Source of the DNA: Bacteroidaceae bacterium | GTDB taxonomy: Bacteria > Bacteroidota > Bacteroidia > Bacteroidales > Bacteroidaceae | Length of the DNA stretch: 5,173 nucleotides | Assembly: GCA_900765575.1 (NCBI GenBank) | Contig: CAAFRW010000150.1 | Span: 1-5,173, forward strand | Reading direction: 5' to 3' | Part shown: positions 5,080-5,173 of the stretch, one piece after another | How the letters are laid out: each line of letters opens with the position of its first letter | Position numbering within the stretch: the first letter of the stretch is position 1 | The notes under the pieces: generated by a model | The model's input: only the letters and a program-made list of their open reading frames with translations | Told to the model about the DNA's origin: nothing | The model's database searches: none | Position numbers and translations under genes: made by a program

Positions 5080-5173
5080 ATGAAAAGTGTTACTGGTTAT
5101 GCGAAAAAATCCCCGTTTTTATTTGGCAAAATGGATAATTTTGCTAACACACACACACACACACACACACACA
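5080..5173 (+). CDS. Possible start of a further gene, running into a TH-repeat (partial)
   Basis: From ATG 5080 the frame stays open to the window end: MKSVTGYAKKSPFLFGKM, then DNFAN, then alternating Thr-His encoded by the AC tract. It lies about 77 bases after the predicted start of the array-controlled transcript, with an A-rich leader (ATTAAAAAG) directly before the ATG. The 23 unique residues match no family I recognise, and no clear signal peptide is visible. A second -7-like element, TAATTTTG (5136-5143), lies inside the frame, so the region may instead be promoter DNA for a gene further right. Low confidence. Confidence 0.25.
   Translation, partial: MKSVTGYAKKSPFLFGKMDNFANTHTHTHTH
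5147..5173 (+). repeat. (AC)n dinucleotide tract at the window end
   Basis: An uninterrupted alternating AC run of 27 bases reaches the last base, so the true length is unknown. Long dinucleotide runs are rare in bacteria and change length by slipped-strand mispairing. Placed in a coding frame or next to a promoter it could switch expression on and off. It could also simply mark an assembly break. Confidence 0.9.

Noticed and set aside
5122..5143. Promoter TTTG ... TAATTTTG
   Set aside because: The -7 element is perfect but the TTTG is only 10 bases upstream instead of 19-21, so it is not listed as a promoter; it is only mentioned with the AC tract.

Overview
The window most likely comes from a gut Bacteroidales genome (Bacteroides, Phocaeicola, Parabacteroides or a relative), in an accessory region next to conjugative or mobilisable DNA. 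The evidence is a mobilisation-protein tail typical of Bacteroides conjugative elements at the left edge, a MACPF protein, a membrane-anchored AraC-type regulator of a kind common in Bacteroidetes, and promoters of the Bacteroides form (TTTG, 19-21 bases, TAnnTTTG). Ribosome sites are A/T-rich, with no clear Shine-Dalgarno sequence.

Layout. 2-304 (+): C-terminal 100 residues of a probable MobB-type relaxase. 314-342: strong hairpin shared with the convergent next gene. 364-1920 (-): 518-residue MACPF (perforin-like) protein with no signal peptide or lipobox. 1921-2265: no convincing gene; it holds the MACPF promoter and three 21-bp repeats. 2266-2484 (+): 72-residue orphan protein, closed by a strong terminator (2518-2563). 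2604-2633: two more 21-bp-spaced repeats. 2700-3278 (+): stand-alone LytTR DNA-binding regulator. 3394-4539 (+): seven-helix membrane protein with a C-terminal AraC domain. 4540-5079: non-coding DNA with three ATGCGTTTTGAYACC repeats, a hairpin, an eight-copy array of 21-bp repeats and a very good promoter. 5080-5173: possible start of a further gene running into an (AC)n tract at the window end.

How it may work together. The 9-base motif CATTGGGAA and its variants, spaced 21 bases, occurs upstream of the MACPF gene, the LytTR gene and whatever lies to the right of the window, each time in the direction of transcription. At the MACPF promoter and the right-hand promoter the geometry is the same: proximal 9-mer, 7 bases, -33 element, 19 bases, TAGATTTG or TAGATTTA. 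A 9-bp repeat with a 12-bp spacer is the classical binding arrangement of LytTR regulators. The inference is that the 192-residue LytTR protein controls the MACPF protein, itself and an unseen right-hand operon, perhaps under the membrane AraC-type regulator. This amounts to a regulated toxin or effector island. The operator and promoter geometry is read directly from the sequence; the regulatory link and the antagonistic role are inferred.
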